A DNA stretch of 64,000 nt from the NCBI GenBank assembly GCA_016709865.1, contig JADJLX010000005.1:1550001-1614000 (forward strand). The letters are read 5' to 3'. The notes under the pieces were generated by a model that saw only the letters and a program-made list of their open reading frames with translations, was not told the origin of the DNA and did no database searches. Positions 11,009 through 19,159 of this stretch are shown in pieces. A program made the position numbers and the translations under genes. This DNA comes from Bacteroidales bacterium (lineage in GTDB: Bacteria > Bacteroidota > Bacteroidia > Bacteroidales > VadinHA17). The first letter of the stretch is position 1. Each line of letters begins with the position of its first letter.

Positions 11009-11393
11009 AGATCAGGTTATCAAATAGTTATATATCCGGAGTATATAGTATTCCCATATGAACTTCGGATATTCATCTCACTTTTTCGCAATAGCGAATA
11101 TATACATTTTTTAAACACCTGTAACACTTTATTTTATAAGTGTTTTAAACACTTTAACAAGACTTATAAAGAACAATTAAGGTTGCTTCGGGTAACTTAT
11201 TAAGAATATCGTACTTAACATGCCACAGAATGAGGATATGCACTTGTTATTACAATATCGTCATTTGACCAACTACCGAAAAAAGCGACTTGAATGGTTA
11301 TTTAGATTTGATGAAATTATCACACAGCCGGTACAAAGGTCAGGATAGCAATCTGAACTAAGTATGATCAAAAACATAATAATTGAAATATTT
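11009..11393. other. Gene-free leader region of the giant gene
   Basis: This stretch of about 385 bases has no supportable protein gene. It lies between the giant gene (leftward) and the tRNA promoter (rightward). It is AT-rich and carries a small hairpin (TTCGC, loop AATA, GCGAA, 11085-11098) and an AACACTT palindrome with extra half sites. No perfect minus-strand TAnnTTTG box was found, so the giant gene's promoter is not located. Confidence 0.6.
11111..11154. promoter_or_regulatory. Possible operator: palindrome AAGTGTTTTAAACACTT with half sites
   Basis: An 8-bp inverted repeat around one central base spans 11138-11154. Related half sites TAAACACC and TAACACTTT lie at 11112-11130. It is about 100-150 bp upstream of the giant gene start, a typical place for a regulator site. 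Function is inferred from symmetry and position only. Confidence 0.35.
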
Positions 11394-11424
11394 TTTGCAG
11401 AAACGAAAATTGAATCTATATTTG
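11394..11424 (+). promoter_or_regulatory. Consensus Bacteroidota promoter for tRNA-Val
   Basis: A TTTG -33 element (11394-11397) is followed after exactly 19 bp by TATATTTG (11417-11424), matching the primary sigma factor consensus TTTG-N19/20-TAnnTTTG known from Bacteroides. Transcription would begin a few bases downstream, just before the tRNA at 11437. Confidence 0.8.
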
Positions 11425-11436
11425 CACTCTCTTTTT

Positions 11437-11511
11437 GGGGGTTTAGCTCAGCTGGTTCAGAGCATCTGCCTTACAAGCAGAGGGTCGGCGGTTCGAACCC
11501 GTCAACCCCCA
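11437..11511 (+). tRNA. tRNA-Val (anticodon TAC)
   Basis: The 75-base sequence folds into a full cloverleaf. The acceptor arm is GGGGGTT (11437-11443) with AACCCCC (11504-11510). The D stem is GCTC/GAGC. The anticodon stem is TCTGC/GCAGA around loop CTTACAA, which gives anticodon TAC at 11472-11474. The T stem is GGCGG/CCGTC around TTCGAAC with one G-T pair. The discriminator base is A and CCA is not encoded. It is a single tRNA with its own promoter and terminator. Confidence 0.97.
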
Positions 11512-11518
11512 CAACACT

Positions 11519-11553
11519 TAAACCGGTCGCAAAGCGACTGGTTTTTATTTTTT
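11519..11553 (+). terminator. Intrinsic terminator after tRNA-Val
   Basis: AACCGGTCGC (11521-11530), loop AAA and GCGACTGGTT (11534-11543) form a 10-bp stem with one G-T pair, followed by a T-rich run. It lies 9 bases after the tRNA. Confidence 0.85.
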
Positions 11554-11725
11554 AAGGACGTCGAAAAATGGTTCAACGGAGCGCCGCGGAGGCAACCCGG
11601 CAAAAGAATCAACCACCCCAGTGGAACTGTAAAATTCAAATTCAAAATCATTTCACCATTTGGGGTCACCCCTAATAAAAAGCTAATCTTTATACACAAC
11701 TTTTTTGTTAAGTTCCTGCTGTGAG

Positions 11726-11985
11726 AAGGAGATCCCTCATTCCTCCAAACCTCCGCAAGCTCCGGTTTGTCGAAATTCGGGATGACAGGTTTTTTGAGGG
11801 GACATGGGAGGAAGGAAGAAACGGCGGTTTGCTCTTAGAAATTTGATTTTTGAATTTTCCCGGGGCAAACCGCCGTTTCTTCCTTCCTCATACCTCTCAC
11901 CAAAAATGGTGTCATCCTGAATTCATCCTTCCTGATAATTTCTCAATATCCCACAATTAGAAAAGGATGAATGAAGGATCTCCTT
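11726..11985. repeat. Nested ~260 bp palindromic element
   Basis: Three pairs of inverted arms share one centre. The outer arms are 11726-11742 and 11969-11985 (16 of 17 bases pair). The middle arms are 11774-11787 and 11910-11923 (13 of 14). The inner arms are 11808-11832 and 11865-11889 (25 of 25, containing AAACGGCGGTTTGC). No transposase or credible reading frame is present. It resembles a non-autonomous MITE or an intergenic palindromic repeat. It fills most of the gene-free stretch 11554-12124, whose remainder shows nothing recognisable apart from a GC-rich scrap sharing AATCAACCACCCC with the element at 46414. Confidence 0.7.
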
Positions 11986-12124
11986 ATCTCTTTAAGCAAT
12001 TGACTAGAATTGAGATATGATATGAGATTACCTTCAAAAGGAGGGGAAACCTTGTTTTCTTCGACATATCAGAGATTAGAAGTCAGAGAAATGTCGCCAG
12101 TTTACCGTTATAGGAAATCTGCTA

Positions 12125-13042
12125 TTATTTTTTCTCCTTTATCACGACAGACGCCAGTATTGAGACAACAAGTATCGAAATTATAACTAACAGAGAGAGA
12201 ACTATCGGAATCTCAAATTCAAAATATGCAGCCAGCATTTTTAATCCCACAAATGTGAGTACAAAAGCAAGCCCGACCTTAAGATACCTGAATAATCCCA
12301 TTATTCCTGAAACAGCAAAATAGAGAGATCGCAGTCCCATTATTGCAAATATATTGGAAGTATAAACAATGAAACTATCCTTGCTGATAGCAAGTATTGC
12401 CGGTATACTGTCAACTGCAAAAATAAGATCGGATGATTCTATTACTAACAACACGAGGAAAAGTGGAGTCGCATATATTTTTTTGTTCTGCCTCACAAAC
12501 AGCTTATTACCATGTATTGTATCAGTAACAGGAAGGAACTTTCTGAAAAACTTTACTATTGCATTCTTATCCGGATCCACAGCAGTCTCTTTCTGAAACA
12601 GCATGGCGATTCCGGAGTATACAAGGAAACCTCCGAAAATAATCACTATCCAATGGAACCTGTTTATCAGGGCTACTCCGGCAAAAATAAAAATACCCCT
12701 CATTATAAGCGCACCAAGTATGCCCCAGAAAAGTATCTTATGCTGATATTCTCCCTTTACCGCAAAATATGAGAATATCAGAATGAAAACAAAAATATTA
12801 TCAACACTCAGAGAGTACTCAATTACATACCCTGTGAGAAACTCAAGTGCTTTGGTCTTCCCGAATTCGAATAAAACAAACAGATTAAATAAGAGGGCAA
12901 GGGAAATCCAGACTGCACTCCATATAAGTGCTTCTTTAACAGGGACTTTATGTGTTTTTTTATGAAAGACACCAAGGTCAAGTGCCAGCATAAAAAAAAT
13001 GAAAAGATGAAACCCTATCCAGAAATAAATGCTTATGCCCAT
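12125..13042 (-). CDS. TerC/Alx-family integral membrane protein
   Basis: This 305-residue protein is almost entirely hydrophobic, with about nine membrane helices. It has the TerC family signatures: an acidic motif in an early helix (ALDLGVFH), the SVDNIFVF segment, and SSDLIFAVDSIPAI in the second half. Family members are linked to manganese export and tellurium resistance; the exact substrate here is inferred. A longer frame starts with TTG at 13066, but that codon sits inside a perfect minus-strand -7 box (13064-13071). ATG 13042 (MGISIYFW) is therefore preferred. It is divergent from the M28 peptidase gene and ends facing the palindromic element. Confidence 0.9.
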   Translation of the reverse strand: MGISIYFWIGFHLFIFFMLALDLGVFHKKTHKVPVKEALIWSAVWISLALLFNLFVLFEFGKTKALEFLTGYVIEYSLSVDNIFVFILIFSYFAVKGEYQHKILFWGILGALIMRGIFIFAGVALINRFHWIVIIFGGFLVYSGIAMLFQKETAVDPDKNAIVKFFRKFLPVTDTIHGNKLFVRQNKKIYATPLFLVLLVIESSDLIFAVDSIPAILAISKDSFIVYTSNIFAIMGLRSLYFAVSGIMGLFRYLKVGLAFVLTFVGLKMLAAYFEFEIPIVLSLLVIISILVVSILASVVIKEKK

Positions 13043-13063
13043 TATCGAATAAATATTAGGCTG

Positions 13064-13071
13064 CAAACTTA
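13064..13071 (-). promoter_or_regulatory. -7 promoter box for the TerC-family gene
   Basis: On the minus strand this reads TAAGTTTG, a perfect TAnnTTTG match ending 21 bases before ATG 13042. No clear -33 TTTG was seen at the expected distance. Confidence 0.5.
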
Positions 13072-13141
13072 GGAAAATAATTTCTTATATCTTTATGACG
13101 GTTACCTCTGTGCAGTTTTATAATATCAAAGCTTATCAAAA

Positions 13142-14788
13142 ATGAAAAAAAATCTTTTCCTGGCTGTAATAATTTGCATTTCTCTTTCTGCTGCCACAGC
13201 TTACTCTCAGAAAGGCAACAGTTCTGTTAATCAGATAACAGCAGCTGATCTTGAGAGTTATGTTACTTTCCTCGCTTCACCCCTGCTTAAAGGCAGAATG
13301 AACGGTGAAGAGGAACTGGATATAGCCGCTCAGTTTATTGCCTCACAGGCAAAACTTATTGGACTGAAACCGGGTAACGGAACTAGTTTTCTTCAGCCTT
13401 ATTCAATCCATAAGACTACTATGGATCCTGAAAAGACGAGCATGAAAATAGTATCAAATGCTAAAGATACAATAGCAATCAACAAACCCTTTTATCAGCT
13501 TGTACCAACGGGACCTACTGACCTTGATATTCAGGGAGAAGTAGTCTTTGCCGGTTATGGTATCAGGTCGCAAAAGTATAAATACAACGATTTTGAGAAC
13601 CTCAACGCGGAAGGAAAAATAATTCTGATTATGGAAAGAGCCCCAATGTCGGAAGACGGCAAAAAATCGCTCTTTGAGGAACCGGAATGGAGCTCAAGAA
13701 TGAGTTTCAATAATAAACTAATGGCTTTGCCTAACCTCAAGCCAAAAGCCATACTTATTGTACCTGATCCAAAATCAGGAATCAGATCAATAAGTGATTC
13801 TGGTCAGGGACTTGCAGAATATATAAGCTCCAAAACAAGTCTGGCAGGTGAACCTGAAGAAAAGCCAAATCCTATTATGGCGATGTTGCCAAAAATAATC
13901 TTTATCGACAGGGCTCTGGCTGATGAGTTACTTAAAGGTTCAGGACATACACTTGAGGAATTACAGAAGAATATTGATGCATCATTCAAACCCAATTCAT
14001 TTCTGATACCCAACAAACAACTCATTATAAAAGAGGTTACCAGGAAGGAAGTTAAAATTATGAATAATGTTGCCGGATATATTGAAGGAAGTGATCCTGT
14101 CCTTAAAAACGAAGTAATTATTTTCTCAGGGCACTACGATCATATTGGGGTTACAGGAAGCGGAATAAATACAGGCGCAGACGATAATGCCTCCGGATGT
14201 GCAGCACTTCTGTCAATGGCTGAAGCATTTCAGAGTCTTAACAAAAAGCCGTTGCGTTCAATCCTCTTTCTCTGGGTCTCAGGTGAAGAGATTGGCCTTT
14301 ACGGATCAAAATCTTATGTAAACATGCCGTTGTTCCCTCTCGATAAAACTGTTGCCGACCTTAACATGGACATGATAGGCAGAGTAAAAGAGGAGGCCGA
14401 TTCAACAAAGGACACACCTATGACAGGAGCAAACTCAGTCTTCGTCATTACTGATAATCAGAGCAAAGATCTGATAGCGATAGCTGACGCTGTTGATAAA
14501 AAAAGTATCCTTGATTTTGACTATAGTCTCAGTGGCAGAGATAATCCCCTGCAGCTTTTTTCAAGAAGTGATCATTATAACTTTGTTGAAAAAGATATTC
14601 CTGTTCTTTTCTTTAGCTCAGGAATTCATGCAGATTATCATACGCCGGGTGATGTAATTGAAAAGATAGATTTCAAAAAGATGGAACTGGTAACCCGCAC
14701 TATGTATGAAATCGGTTTAACAGTAGCCAATAGGAAAAACAGAATAGTTGTAGATAATCCATTCAGCACATGGGGAAAAAGCAAATAA
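13142..14788 (+). CDS. Secreted M28-family zinc aminopeptidase
   Basis: The 548-residue product begins with a signal peptide (MKKNLFLAVIICISLSAATAYS). An N-terminal protease-associated-like insert lies at about 100-300. The M28 peptidase core follows with the expected metal ligands: GHYDHIG (His331), TGADDNASG (Asp347), SGEEIGLYG (Glu382/383), NMDMIGR (Asp410) and DYHTPGD (His500). Members cleave N-terminal residues from peptides in the periplasm or outside the cell. The aldo/keto reductase gene overlaps its last 19 bases, so the two are probably co-transcribed. The ATG at 13142 is the only sensible start because the signal peptide begins there. Confidence 0.92.
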   Translation: MKKNLFLAVIICISLSAATAYSQKGNSSVNQITAADLESYVTFLASPLLKGRMNGEEELDIAAQFIASQAKLIGLKPGNGTSFLQPYSIHKTTMDPEKTSMKIVSNAKDTIAINKPFYQLVPTGPTDLDIQGEVVFAGYGIRSQKYKYNDFENLNAEGKIILIMERAPMSEDGKKSLFEEPEWSSRMSFNNKLMALPNLKPKAILIVPDPKSGIRSISDSGQGLAEYISSKTSLAGEPEEKPNPIMAMLPKIIFIDRALADELLKGSGHTLEELQKNIDASFKPNSFLIPNKQLIIKEVTRKEVKIMNNVAGYIEGSDPVLKNEVIIFSGHYDHIGVTGSGINTGADDNASGCAALLSMAEAFQSLNKKPLRSILFLWVSGEEIGLYGSKSYVNMPLFPLDKTVADLNMDMIGRVKEEADSTKDTPMTGANSVFVITDNQSKDLIAIADAVDKKSILDFDYSLSGRDNPLQLFSRSDHYNFVEKDIPVLFFSSGIHADYHTPGDVIEKIDFKKMELVTRTMYEIGLTVANRKNRIVVDNPFSTWGKSK

Positions 14789-15675
14789 GCCGTAAAGAAT
14801 TCTTTACAAGGACATTAACCGGACTTGCTGGTATAAGTCTGATTTCAAAGGACCTGAAAGTTCCTGCTACTTATTCTCAGGAATTAAGAAGCATTGGTAA
14901 GACCGGAATAATGGTCAGTCCTGTCTGTTTTGGAGCTCCCAGGACAAACGAGGAATCATTAATCAAATATGCTGTCAGCAAAGGAATTAATTTTATTGAT
15001 ACCGGCAGATCTTACGGTAACGGGAACAACGAAAGGCTGGTAGGAAGGGCTATATCCGGACAAAGAGACAAAACTGTTATTCAGTCTAAAATACGACTAG
15101 ATGAGAACGAACTGCCTTCGAAAGGGAAAGGGAAGAAAGGTGCCGCAGAGATCAGAAATGCACTTCAGACTAAAATCGATGCAAGTCTGAAGGCTCTTAA
15201 CAGCAGCTATATTGATGTACTTCTCTATCACGATGCTGCTGATGAAAACCTTCTCTTTCATACCGAGACAATGAAGTTCTTTGCAGATATGAAAAGCAGT
15301 GGCGTAATAAAAGCACACGGGTTCTCAACTCATAATGACTTTATGAATCTCCCTGAAAGGAATAATAAGGAAGTGTTTTATGATGTCATAATGGTCCCGT
15401 TTAATCCAAAGGGTTCATTTGTTCACTCAGTAACAGGCAATTACTCTGAATGGGACCAGAAAAAACTGATCTCAGTTCTTTCTGAAGCCGGTGAAAAGGG
15501 GATCGGTGTCATTGCAATGAAGACCTGTTCCGGGGGTAAACATTCTCTTAAAGAAGGATCTGAGCCAACTTTCAAAGATTCAGTACTTTGGGTGCTTCAG
15601 CATAAATTCATCAGCTCAGCAGCAATTGCAATGGCTAACTTTGAACAGGTAGACGAACACACTTCCTGGCTCTAG
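14770..15675 (+). CDS. Aldo/keto reductase family oxidoreductase
   Basis: This is a 301-residue protein. The N-terminus SRKEFFTRTLTGLAGISL resembles a twin-arginine-type leader but has only one arginine in the key position, so export is uncertain. The barrel carries the catalytic tetrad of the family: Asp in NFIDTG, Tyr in SYGNG, Lys in VIQSKIR and His in LLYHDA. A late VIAMKTCSGG strand is typical of NADPH-binding members found in Bacteroidota. It lacks an obvious C-terminal ferredoxin domain. The start overlaps the M28 peptidase gene by 19 bases. The substrate is unknown. Confidence 0.88.
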   Translation: MGKKQISRKEFFTRTLTGLAGISLISKDLKVPATYSQELRSIGKTGIMVSPVCFGAPRTNEESLIKYAVSKGINFIDTGRSYGNGNNERLVGRAISGQRDKTVIQSKIRLDENELPSKGKGKKGAAEIRNALQTKIDASLKALNSSYIDVLLYHDAADENLLFHTETMKFFADMKSSGVIKAHGFSTHNDFMNLPERNNKEVFYDVIMVPFNPKGSFVHSVTGNYSEWDQKKLISVLSEAGEKGIGVIAMKTCSGGKHSLKEGSEPTFKDSVLWVLQHKFISSAAIAMANFEQVDEHTSWL

Positions 15676-15727
15676 CAGGGGATTCCTCGCTAGCGCTCAG
15701 AATGACAAAACAGGACGAAAGTAATAA

Positions 15728-17524
15728 TTATTTCACCTCGAAGAAGTTCTTCACTGGTTGCTTATACTTTATATTCAGATCAGGAATCCCGTTACCATTT
15801 GTGTCCTTCATAAGCGATATCATTTCCATTAGCGCCAGCCACTCTTTTCCTTCCTGCACTCCTTCCCGCCTGCTGTCCAGGTCAATAACCGCATTCTTCA
15901 TATCTGTAACCCTTGCTCCTGTTACATCTTTCGGAACAACATTTATCAATCCGAAACTCATCTTTTTGATAATGCCAATAAACTCAAGCATATATGAATT
16001 TGCAGTAACTGAATAGAGTGTCTTATTCTTTTTGGAGAAATCAGCTACCTCAACTTTTCCATCAGAATGGAGTATTTCAACTTTTCTTATCTTTTTCAGC
16101 ATTCCCTTTTCAGGATTGTATTCAACTCTGATACCTGAGTAATAGCAATAGTTTCCGGGAGTTGATTTATAGGCTACCTGCAGTATTTCAAGAATACTTC
16201 TCAGTTCCTTTCCAGTAACATATAATCTGGAAAGAGGATAACCGGGGACCGGATCGTTGCCGGTTCCCATCGACATAATCCTGAAGATATCAGCTGCAGA
16301 CTGTTTTCCAGGAACAATCCTGTCGCGGATTACTCCAACGGCAACCATGCTTACATCGGTACCTTTATCAGAATGATTATTTACATAACTGTGAATTGCA
16401 TCTGCCACCATAGGTCCGAGATTACTGCCTTTTATATCACCCATCTCATCGCATTCCAGCAGAAAATCAGATTCAGCAACCGGGTTACTATATTTCATCC
16501 CGAGGGGTGTAAGTATCTCTGAATCTATAAGTAATTTCTGATTTTCAATTAATTTCTGTACAACAATGTCACCGGCAGTCTTGTCATCAACGGGAATAAG
16601 AGTATAGCCGTCAACCGAAACGTTTCCATTTTTAATTGTCAGAGATAATTTGCCGATATTCCTCCCATACTCTCCTGTCTGTACAACCGGAATGCCATTT
16701 ACCAGCAGAGGTTTTTCAAGAAATGTATGTGTATGTCCGCTAATGATCACATCAATACCTGCCACTTTTTCAGCCAGTTCAACATCTTCTCCTTCCCATC
16801 CGCCTTTTCCGTCAGCAGAAACACCTGAATGTGAAAGACATATAATAATATCGCAATTCTCATTCTGAAGCTCTTTAACCATTTTACGCGCCATCGGGAT
16901 CTGTCTCGAAAAAGTAACAGGGGGGGCAAGAGCTGCATTATCATCAGCTACAACGCCCATTAGAGAGAAGAATCCGATCTTTATCCCATCTCTGGTAAGC
17001 ATCAGTTTTCTTCCGATGGTATTATCATTGAATAACTCCTCGAGTGTATTATCTCCGCTCTCCTTTTCGCTAAAAACGGCATTGCTCAGAAGCAGCGGAG
17101 GGATCTCACCGTTTTTCTTAGCAGAGGAAATGATGGCCGCAAGTTTCTCCGGACCATAGTCAAACTCATGATTACCAAGGCATGCCACATCGTATCCCAT
17201 TGTTTTCATCAGGCGAAGCTGGAATCCGTTTTTTGTTTCCAGACTCTGAAAAAGTGTACCCATGAGGAAATCTCCGGCATCAAGAACAAATGTTGTTCCG
17301 GTTGCAGATTCCTTTTCTCTCTTTATGATAGTTGCAATTCTGGAGAAACCTCCAACAGTTTTATCATCATTTACTGAAGAAGGAGAATAGTCAGATTCCG
17401 GAGCAAATCCTTCAATATGAGCATGGAGATCATTAGTATGCAAAATTGTAATCTTCTTTTCTGATTGTGCTGATAATGAAAGAGTAACAGCGGCAGACAA
17501 AATAATCAATAAGGTCCTTCTCAT
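15728..17524 (-). CDS. Periplasmic 5'-nucleotidase/2',3'-cyclic phosphodiesterase family protein
   Basis: The 598-residue product has a signal peptide (MRRTLLIILSAAVTLSLSAQ). The N-terminal metallophosphatase domain shows all the dimetal motifs: TNDLHAHIEG, DAGDFLMGT, GNHEFDYG, CLSHSG and SGHTHTF. The C-terminal 5'-nucleotidase domain (about 340-545) binds the base in relatives such as UshA. The tail contains DTNGNGIPD, which looks like a calcium-binding loop and is unusual for the family. It acts on nucleotides or similar phosphoesters in the periplasm. It ends tail-to-tail with the aldo/keto reductase gene, with 52 bases between. Confidence 0.93.
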   Translation of the reverse strand: MRRTLLIILSAAVTLSLSAQSEKKITILHTNDLHAHIEGFAPESDYSPSSVNDDKTVGGFSRIATIIKREKESATGTTFVLDAGDFLMGTLFQSLETKNGFQLRLMKTMGYDVACLGNHEFDYGPEKLAAIISSAKKNGEIPPLLLSNAVFSEKESGDNTLEELFNDNTIGRKLMLTRDGIKIGFFSLMGVVADDNAALAPPVTFSRQIPMARKMVKELQNENCDIIICLSHSGVSADGKGGWEGEDVELAEKVAGIDVIISGHTHTFLEKPLLVNGIPVVQTGEYGRNIGKLSLTIKNGNVSVDGYTLIPVDDKTAGDIVVQKLIENQKLLIDSEILTPLGMKYSNPVAESDFLLECDEMGDIKGSNLGPMVADAIHSYVNNHSDKGTDVSMVAVGVIRDRIVPGKQSAADIFRIMSMGTGNDPVPGYPLSRLYVTGKELRSILEILQVAYKSTPGNYCYYSGIRVEYNPEKGMLKKIRKVEILHSDGKVEVADFSKKNKTLYSVTANSYMLEFIGIIKKMSFGLINVVPKDVTGARVTDMKNAVIDLDSRREGVQEGKEWLALMEMISLMKDTNGNGIPDLNIKYKQPVKNFFEVK

Positions 17525-17548
17525 CTATGTTAATATAATTCCTTTAAA

Positions 17549-17556
17549 CAAATCTA
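17549..17556 (-). promoter_or_regulatory. -7 promoter box for the 5'-nucleotidase gene
   Basis: On the minus strand the bases read TAGATTTG, a perfect TAnnTTTG match 24 bases before the ATG at 17524. No exact -33 TTTG was found at 19-20 bp. Confidence 0.5.
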
Positions 17557-17597
17557 ATCAAAATAAGACAATTCGCTACAATCAATGCAATAATACC

Positions 17598-17637
17598 ATT
17601 GTGCCTTTGTGCCTTTGTGCCATTGCGCCTTTAAGCC
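17598..17637. repeat. 8-bp tandem repeat, five units
   Basis: Five consecutive octamers (ATTGTGCC, TTTGTGCC, TTTGTGCC, ATTGCGCC, TTTAAGCC) run into the 3' end of folC; the last unit includes its stop codon. The tract is a short microsatellite with decay at one end. Confidence 0.8.
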
Positions 17638-18932
17638 TCCTCCTCCAACGCATCTGCAACAATAAATGTGCTTCCTCCTATAAATATTAAATCGTCAGGT
17701 GAAGATTTTTCTTTTGCTGCCTTCAATGCGCTTTTTACATCAGTATAAGACTCTCCCTGCAATCCATAATCTCCTGCCTTTGATTTAAGAATCTTCTCAT
17801 CCAGAGCCCTTAAAACTGATGCTTTGGTGAAATAGTAAACAGCATCTTTCGGAAAGAGAGGCAAAACAGATTTGAGATCCTTATCACTAACAAAGCCAAT
17901 CACCATATGCAATGAACTCTTCTGAATCTCCTTAAGCTGCTTCAGAACATATTCAAGTCCTTCCTTATTATGGCCCGTATCACATATAGTAAGGGGATCG
18001 TGACTTAATATCTGCCAGCGTCCCGACAATCCGGTATTTGAAATGACATTGGTTATTCCGTCTTTGATATTTGCGTTTGAAATATCAAAATCATTTTTCA
18101 ACGACCTGAAAACCTGAAATATACACTGAATGTTTTTTGACTGGTAATCTCCTCCTAAAAAGGTTGTTCCAGAAAAAGTATTTTTTGTATCAGTCTCCTC
18201 AACAACATATTTTCTGGGAAATCCTGAAAAATTGTTTTCACCCAGAGTGCAGCTGAACTTCTGATCAGCGAACACTATCTCTGACCCTGTTTCACCGGCT
18301 CTGTTTTTGAAAACTTCAAGCGTCTCCGGATGTGTTTCACTTATAACCAGAGGTGTTTTTTCTTTAATAACTCCTGCCTTTTCAATAGCTATCTTCTCAA
18401 AGGTATCGCCCAGCAGATCCATATGATCTGTGCCGATATTTGTAATAACCGACAGAACAGGCTTAATGATATTTGTTGAATCAAGTCGCCCACCAAGTCC
18501 GACTTCTATTACCGCCACATCAACCTTATATTCAGCAAAATGATTAAAAGCCATTGCAACACATAACTCAAAAAATGAAGGTTTCAGCGACTCAATAATC
18601 GAAATATGATTTGTAACAAATGTTACAATTTCATCTTCAGCTATCATCGCGCCGTTCACCCTTATTCTTTCCCTGAAATCCTTCAGGTGTGGTGATGTAT
18701 ATAACCCTGTTTTATAACCTGCCTCCTGCAAAACTGAGGCAATCATGTGAGAAACAGATCCTTTTCCATTCGTACCTGCTACATGAATGGTCCGGAACTT
18801 AAGGTGCGGATTACCCAGATAATTGTCAAGTGCAATTGTATTATCGAGATCATTCTTATAAGCAGCCTTCCCGATCCGGTGATAAGCAGGCAGCTGACTA
18901 TATAAGAATTCAAGAGTTTCCTGGTATGTCAT
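17631..18932 (-). CDS. folC: Bifunctional folylpolyglutamate/dihydrofolate synthase
   Basis: The 433-residue enzyme joins glutamate to dihydropteroate and folates in the cytoplasm. It shows the Mur-ligase-like P-loop GTNGKGSVSH, TSPHLKDFRERI, a central ATPase with EVGLGGRLDSTNI and TNIGTDHMDLLG, and a C-terminal domain with CDTGHNKEGL. Length matches the family. A TTG start at 18941 is possible in frame, but ATG 18932 (MTYQETLEF) fits homologues better. Both ends are flanked by microsatellites: a heptamer tract begins 5 bases upstream of the ATG and an octamer tract overlaps the stop. Confidence 0.95.
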   Translation of the reverse strand: MTYQETLEFLYSQLPAYHRIGKAAYKNDLDNTIALDNYLGNPHLKFRTIHVAGTNGKGSVSHMIASVLQEAGYKTGLYTSPHLKDFRERIRVNGAMIAEDEIVTFVTNHISIIESLKPSFFELCVAMAFNHFAEYKVDVAVIEVGLGGRLDSTNIIKPVLSVITNIGTDHMDLLGDTFEKIAIEKAGVIKEKTPLVISETHPETLEVFKNRAGETGSEIVFADQKFSCTLGENNFSGFPRKYVVEETDTKNTFSGTTFLGGDYQSKNIQCIFQVFRSLKNDFDISNANIKDGITNVISNTGLSGRWQILSHDPLTICDTGHNKEGLEYVLKQLKEIQKSSLHMVIGFVSDKDLKSVLPLFPKDAVYYFTKASVLRALDEKILKSKAGDYGLQGESYTDVKSALKAAKEKSSPDDLIFIGGSTFIVADALEEEA

Positions 18933-18936
18933 TAAA

Positions 18937-18992
18937 TTCAAAGTTCAAAGTTCAAAGTTCAAAGTTCAAAGTTCAAAATTCAAAATTCAAAG
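18937..18992. repeat. Heptamer tandem repeat in the folC leader, eight units
   Basis: Six exact TTCAAAG units and two TTCAAAA variants are joined head to tail with no gaps. On the folC transcript they read CTTTGAA, ending 5 bases before the start codon. A minus-strand TAACTTTG box (18988-18995) overlaps the far end, so the mRNA leader would consist almost only of this repeat. Confidence 0.9.
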
Positions 18993-19000
18993 TTAAAGGC

Positions 19001-19036
19001 TTTAAGTACTTTAGTCACTCTAGTCACTTTAGGCAC
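19001..19036. repeat. 9-bp tandem repeat, four units
   Basis: TTTAAGTAC, TTTAGTCAC, TCTAGTCAC and TTTAGGCAC follow each other directly. The tract lies between the heptamer array of folC and the phoH promoter. Confidence 0.75.
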
Positions 19037-19076
19037 TTTTTTCAGCAAAATAACAAACTTAACAATCAGTTAACAA

Positions 19077-19108
19077 TTTGTGCCTGAATTTAGTTATTTT
19101 TACAATTG
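19077..19108 (+). promoter_or_regulatory. Promoter for the PIN-PhoH gene
   Basis: TTTG (19077-19080) and TACAATTG (19101-19108, 7 of 8 to TAnnTTTG) are separated by 20 bp. Transcription from here would start near 19113, which excludes the TTG at 19106 as a translation start. Confidence 0.6.
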
Positions 19109-19159
19109 GGACATGAGTTGACAGGAGAAAAGTATAATGCTGACTTTAAACGACTTAGT

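Noticed and set aside
11364..11724. Two overlapping plus-strand frames and one minus frame across the tRNA
   Set aside because: They run through the tRNA cloverleaf and terminator and have no protein-like features.
12369..12965. Three plus-strand frames inside the TerC gene
   Set aside because: They are antisense to a well-supported membrane protein gene.
15676..15727. Short GATTCCTCGCTAGCGCTCAG repeat between convergent genes
   Set aside because: It contains a small palindrome like common dispersed intergenic repeats, but it is too short and alone to call a feature.
18937..19036. Possible CRISPR array
   Set aside because: Units are 7-9 bp and contiguous without spacers, so they are microsatellites; no cas gene is present.
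19106..19159. TTG-initiated extension of phoH
   Set aside because: The TTG lies in the -7 box, and the added residues have no similarity to the family N-terminus.
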